64,000 bases of DNA from Nocardiopsis xinjiangensis YIM 90004 (GTDB lineage: Bacteria; Actinomycetota; Actinomycetes; Streptosporangiales; Streptosporangiaceae): the NCBI RefSeq assembly GCF_000341145.1, contig NZ_ANBE01000031.1:65425-129424 (forward strand), in the 5' to 3' direction. The translations under genes and the position numbers were made by a program. Under the pieces are notes generated by a model that saw only the letters and a list, made by a program, of their open reading frames with translations, was not told the DNA's origin and made no database searches. Of the stretch, positions 61,437 through 64,000 are shown piece by piece. Positions within the stretch are counted from its first letter, which is position 1. Each line of letters opens with the position of its first letter.

Positions 61437-62870
61437 ATGGACCGAACTACCGATGGCCGCAAGGACCGTTCATCGAACCGGGCCGCCCGCTCACGATCGA
61501 ACGGCCGGAACACGCAAGGACGGACCGGCAGAGGAAAGGCCCCGTCCGCACAGCGCTCGGACTTCGCCCTGCCCGTGACCACCACCCCGCCCCTGCCCTC
61601 GGCCCCGACGTTCGCCGAGATGGACCTTCCCGGCTCTCTGAGCGCTGAGCTCACCGAGCTCGGGATGGAGGAGCCCTTCCCCATCCAGGCGGCAACGCTC
61701 CCGAACTCGCTGGCCGGGCGCGACGTGCTGGGCCGCGGACGCACGGGCTCGGGCAAGACGCTCGCCTTCGGGTTGGCGTTGCTCTCCCGGCTGACCGGCC
61801 GCACCGCCGCGCCGCACCAGCCCCTGGGCCTGGTCCTGGTACCCACCCGCGAGCTGGCTCAGCAGGTCACCGCCGCACTCACCCCCTATGCCCGCGCGGC
61901 ACGGCTGCGCATCTCCACCGTGGTGGGCGGGGTCTCGATCGGCCGCCAGGCCGGTGCACTGCGTCGTGGCACCGAGATCGTCGTCGCGACGCCCGGCCGC
62001 CTCACCGATCTGCTCGAACGCGGCGACTGCCGGTTGGACCAGGTGGAGATCTCGGTCCTGGACGAAGCCGACCAGATGACCGACATGGGGTTCATGCCGC
62101 AGGTGACCCACCTGCTCGACCGCACCCTCCCCCACGGCCAACGGATGCTGTTCTCCGCGACGTTGGACCGCAACGTGGACCGTCTGGTCCGCCGCTACCT
62201 CCGCGACCCCGTGGTCCACTCCGTGGACCCCTCGGCCGGAGCCGTGACCACGATGGAGCACCACGTCTTCCAGGTCGGTGTGGACGACAAGCGTGCGGCC
62301 ACGGCCAGGATCGCCGCCCGCGAGGGCCGGGTCATCATGTTCCTGGACACCAAACGGGCCGTCGACAAGCTGGTCTCGCACCTCCTCGCCAACGGGATCC
62401 GAGCCGGCGCCCTGCACGGGGGCAAGTCCCAGCCACAGCGCACCAAGGTCCTCGGACAGTTCAAGGACGGGCACGTCACTGCGTTGGTGGCCACCAACGT
62501 CGCGGCCCGGGGCATCGACATCGCCGACCTCGACCTCGTGGTCAACGTCGACCCGCCCCATGACCACAAGGACTACCTGCACCGTGGCGGCCGCACCGCG
62601 AGGGCCGGGGCCCCGGGCAGCGTCGTCACCCTGCTCCTGCCCCATCAGCGCCGGGAGATGTCGCGCCTGCTGGACACCGCCGGGATCGCTGCGAAGACCG
62701 TGAGCGTACGGCCGGAAGACGAGGAGCTCAGCCGGGTCACCGGCGCACAAGCACCTTCCGGGGTCCCCGTCACGATCACGGTGCCCGCCGACCGGCAGCC
62801 CCGGTCCGGCCAGGGACGGCGCCGACGCCCGGGGAACAACCGGCGGTTCGCACCGCGCAGGGCCGCCTGA
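61437..62870 (+). CDS. DEAD-box RNA helicase
   Basis: 477 residues. A basic low-complexity N-terminus (1-45) precedes the helicase core: Q motif FAEMDLP to PFPIQ, motif I GRTGSGKT, Ia PTRELAQQ, Ib TPGR, motif II DEAD, motif III SAT, motif VI HRGGRTARAG. The tail is Arg/Gly-rich. Expected to unwind RNA secondary structure, as in cold adaptation or ribosome assembly, fitting its place beside a cold-shock gene. ATG behind GAAAGG. Confidence 0.94.
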   Translation: MDRTTDGRKDRSSNRAARSRSNGRNTQGRTGRGKAPSAQRSDFALPVTTTPPLPSAPTFAEMDLPGSLSAELTELGMEEPFPIQAATLPNSLAGRDVLGRGRTGSGKTLAFGLALLSRLTGRTAAPHQPLGLVLVPTRELAQQVTAALTPYARAARLRISTVVGGVSIGRQAGALRRGTEIVVATPGRLTDLLERGDCRLDQVEISVLDEADQMTDMGFMPQVTHLLDRTLPHGQRMLFSATLDRNVDRLVRRYLRDPVVHSVDPSAGAVTTMEHHVFQVGVDDKRAATARIAAREGRVIMFLDTKRAVDKLVSHLLANGIRAGALHGGKSQPQRTKVLGQFKDGHVTALVATNVAARGIDIADLDLVVNVDPPHDHKDYLHRGGRTARAGAPGSVVTLLLPHQRREMSRLLDTAGIAAKTVSVRPEDEELSRVTGAQAPSGVPVTITVPADRQPRSGQGRRRRPGNNRRFAPRRAA

Positions 62871-62909
62871 GACCGGCCTGCGTGAGGCACGGTCAGGCCT
62901 CGTGACGGG

Positions 62910-63233
62910 TCAGGCCTCCTGGTCGGCGCGCATCTCGGCGTTGATGCGTTGGGCCTCCTCGAGCTGGTCCTCCAGAATGATGATCCGGCAGGCGGCATCC
63001 AACGGCGTGCCGCCGTCGACGAGCTCCCGGGCACGGGCCGCTATGCGCAGCTGGTACCGGGAGTAGCGCCGGTGCCCGCCGGAAGACCGCAGGGGCGCGA
63101 TCACCTTGGTTCTGTCCAGGCTCCGTAGGAACCCGGGGGTCGTGCCCAACATCTCGGCGGCCCGGCCCATGCTGTAGGCCGGGTAGTCCTCGTCGTCGAA
63201 CTTGCTGTCGATGTCCTGCGCTTCTGGACTCAC
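62910..63233 (-). CDS. Small MerR/BldC-like regulator
   Basis: 107 residues. A winged-helix of MerR type (YSMGRAAEMLGTTPGFLRSL, HRRYSRYQLRIAARARELV) is followed by a short coiled coil with no effector domain (LEDQLEEAQRINAEMRAD). GTG start behind AGAGGATGCA; a longer frame of 132 residues from an upstream start is less likely. Converges with the helicase. Confidence 0.85.
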   Translation of the reverse strand: MSPEAQDIDSKFDDEDYPAYSMGRAAEMLGTTPGFLRSLDRTKVIAPLRSSGGHRRYSRYQLRIAARARELVDGGTPLDAACRIIILEDQLEEAQRINAEMRADQEA

Positions 63234-63328
63234 TGCATCCTCTACAGGTTCGAGGCTCTCGGCGCGGAGACTCCGAGGGGCGTGGAGCGGACCGGTATCC
63301 TCCGCCACCCCGGCACCTCATATCTGCC

Positions 63329-63346
63329 GTACTCACAGGGTACTCA
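63329..63346 (-). promoter_or_regulatory. Direct repeat upstream of the MerR/BldC-like gene
   Basis: On the minus strand TGAGTAC occurs twice with a 4-base spacer (11-base period). BldC-type regulators are known to bind direct repeats, so this is a candidate autoregulatory site. The overlapping TTGAGT and GATATG could form the promoter. Confidence 0.5.
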
Positions 63347-63443
63347 ACAGCCGCGTCCGACAATATCTATTCTCGTTGACAGAGTTTTTCTCTCTCGCTC
63401 GGTGGAGGTAGGTGCGGGAGCACCGGCCCGGTCCGGGCACGCC

Positions 63444-63465
63444 CGAGGGGCCGCCGGGCCCCTCG
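63444..63465. repeat. 9-bp hairpin in the divergent gap
   Basis: CGAGGGGCC/GGCCCCTCG with a four-base loop lies between divergently oriented genes, so it cannot be the terminator of either neighbour. Otherwise 63234-63678 shows no gene. Confidence 0.55.
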
Positions 63466-63678
63466 TCCCTGGGGCCTCGGGCGACCTGCGGACCGTCGCG
63501 GCTCCGATCTCCCTGCCCCCGTCGACGGCGGGGCGGTCGGAGCCCTGAGCGCGTTTCGTTCGTCACGACCATGTGCACGGCCGCCGGCACCGAGGCCCGG
63601 GAACGAGGCCTTGGCCGGTGCACGCGGGCCGTGTTGACATAGTGACAGGAGCCACACCAGAGCTTCCAGGGAGGCATG

Positions 63679-64000
63679 ATGCGTGCCGTACGCGTGCACC
63701 AGTACGAAAGCCCGCCAACCATCGACGAGGTTCCGGACCCGCACGTGGAAGGGCCGTTGGACGTGCTGGTCGAGGTGAACGCGGCCGGGGTGTGCCGCAC
63801 CGACCTGCACGTCATCGAGGGCCAGTGGGCGGACAAGAGCGGGGTCCGGCTCCCCTGCACGATCGGCCACGAGAACGCGGGGACGGTCGTGGAGACCGGG
63901 TCGGCCGTGACCAATGTGCGCGTCGGGGACCGGGTGATCCTGCATCCGCTGGTCACGTGCGGACTGTGCCGGCCCTGCCGCGCCGGCGACGACGTGCACT
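63679..64000 (+). CDS. Zinc-dependent alcohol dehydrogenase, cut by the window end
   Basis: The first ~107 residues of a medium-chain dehydrogenase. VNAAGVCRTDLHVIEG supplies the catalytic zinc cysteine, TIGHENAGTV the histidine-glutamate pair, and LVTCGLCRPCRAGDD the structural zinc cysteines (first three seen). Oxidises or reduces an alcohol/aldehyde with NAD(P); the substrate is unknown. GGGAGG four bases before the second of two adjacent ATGs makes that the better start; the first is at 63676. Confidence 0.9.
   Translation, partial: MRAVRVHQYESPPTIDEVPDPHVEGPLDVLVEVNAAGVCRTDLHVIEGQWADKSGVRLPCTIGHENAGTVVETGSAVTNVRVGDRVILHPLVTCGLCRPCRAGDDVH

Noticed and set aside
63634-63657. TTGACA upstream of the alcohol dehydrogenase as a sigma-70 promoter
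   Set aside because: A good -35, but no -10-like hexamer occurs 15-19 bases downstream.

Overview
The window is high-GC actinobacterial DNA with GTG/TTG starts, 1- to 8-base gene overlaps, chaplins, an MFS-dTMP kinase fusion and the order folK-folB-NTF2-folP-folE-ftsH-hpt-tilS. This points to a filamentous, sporulating actinomycete, most like Nocardiopsis or a relative. That placement is inference from gene content; no marker such as rRNA is present.

Layout. 1-1.6 kb: three near-identical short chaplin genes in tandem, each with the same inverted-repeat motif in its promoter. 1.6-14.3 kb: housekeeping, mostly minus strand: two PH-domain membrane proteins, the folate cluster, ftsH, hpt, tilS, a zinc metalloprotease, dacB, and divergent ppa. 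14.3-17.6 kb: small actinobacterial proteins, including a membrane protein built on a sigma-70 region 2-like domain. 17.7-26.1 kb: tRNA-Thr, a secreted TAP-like hydrolase, holB, a fused MFS/dTMP kinase and topA. 26.7-30.2 kb: a second cell-surface cluster with a four-domain cysteine-free chaplin, a sortase-anchored chaplin and an exported protein of unknown function. 30.4-32 kb: an M20 peptidase and tRNA-Leu.

32-46 kb is accessory. It holds an ECF sigma / zf-HC2 anti-sigma / ABC exporter operon, an ISAs1-type transposase remnant, a decayed type I-E-like CRISPR array with no cas genes, VOC and flavodoxin-like proteins, a TetR-ABC operon and a P450-TetR pair. 46-64 kb: DUF2252, azlCD opposite an Lrp regulator, a short UvrA paralogue, a two-component system plus ABC transporter bracketed by a 42-bp direct repeat, a MerR-HEAT/HEAT pair, agmatinase opposite a PucR regulator, a cold-shock protein, a DEAD-box helicase, a small MerR/BldC-like regulator and the 5' part of a zinc alcohol dehydrogenase cut by the window edge.

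Working together: the chaplins and surface proteins probably serve aerial growth. The folate genes, ftsH, hpt and tilS form tightly overlapping transcription units. Several accessory units (sigma-ABC, TetR-ABC, TCS-ABC, TetR-P450, UvrA paralogue) look like stress or drug-response cassettes, each with its own regulator. The most distinctive observations are the shared chaplin operator, the cysteine-free multi-chaplin, the 42-bp repeat-bracketed TCS-ABC block with an unusual kinase, and the self-promoting ECF operon.
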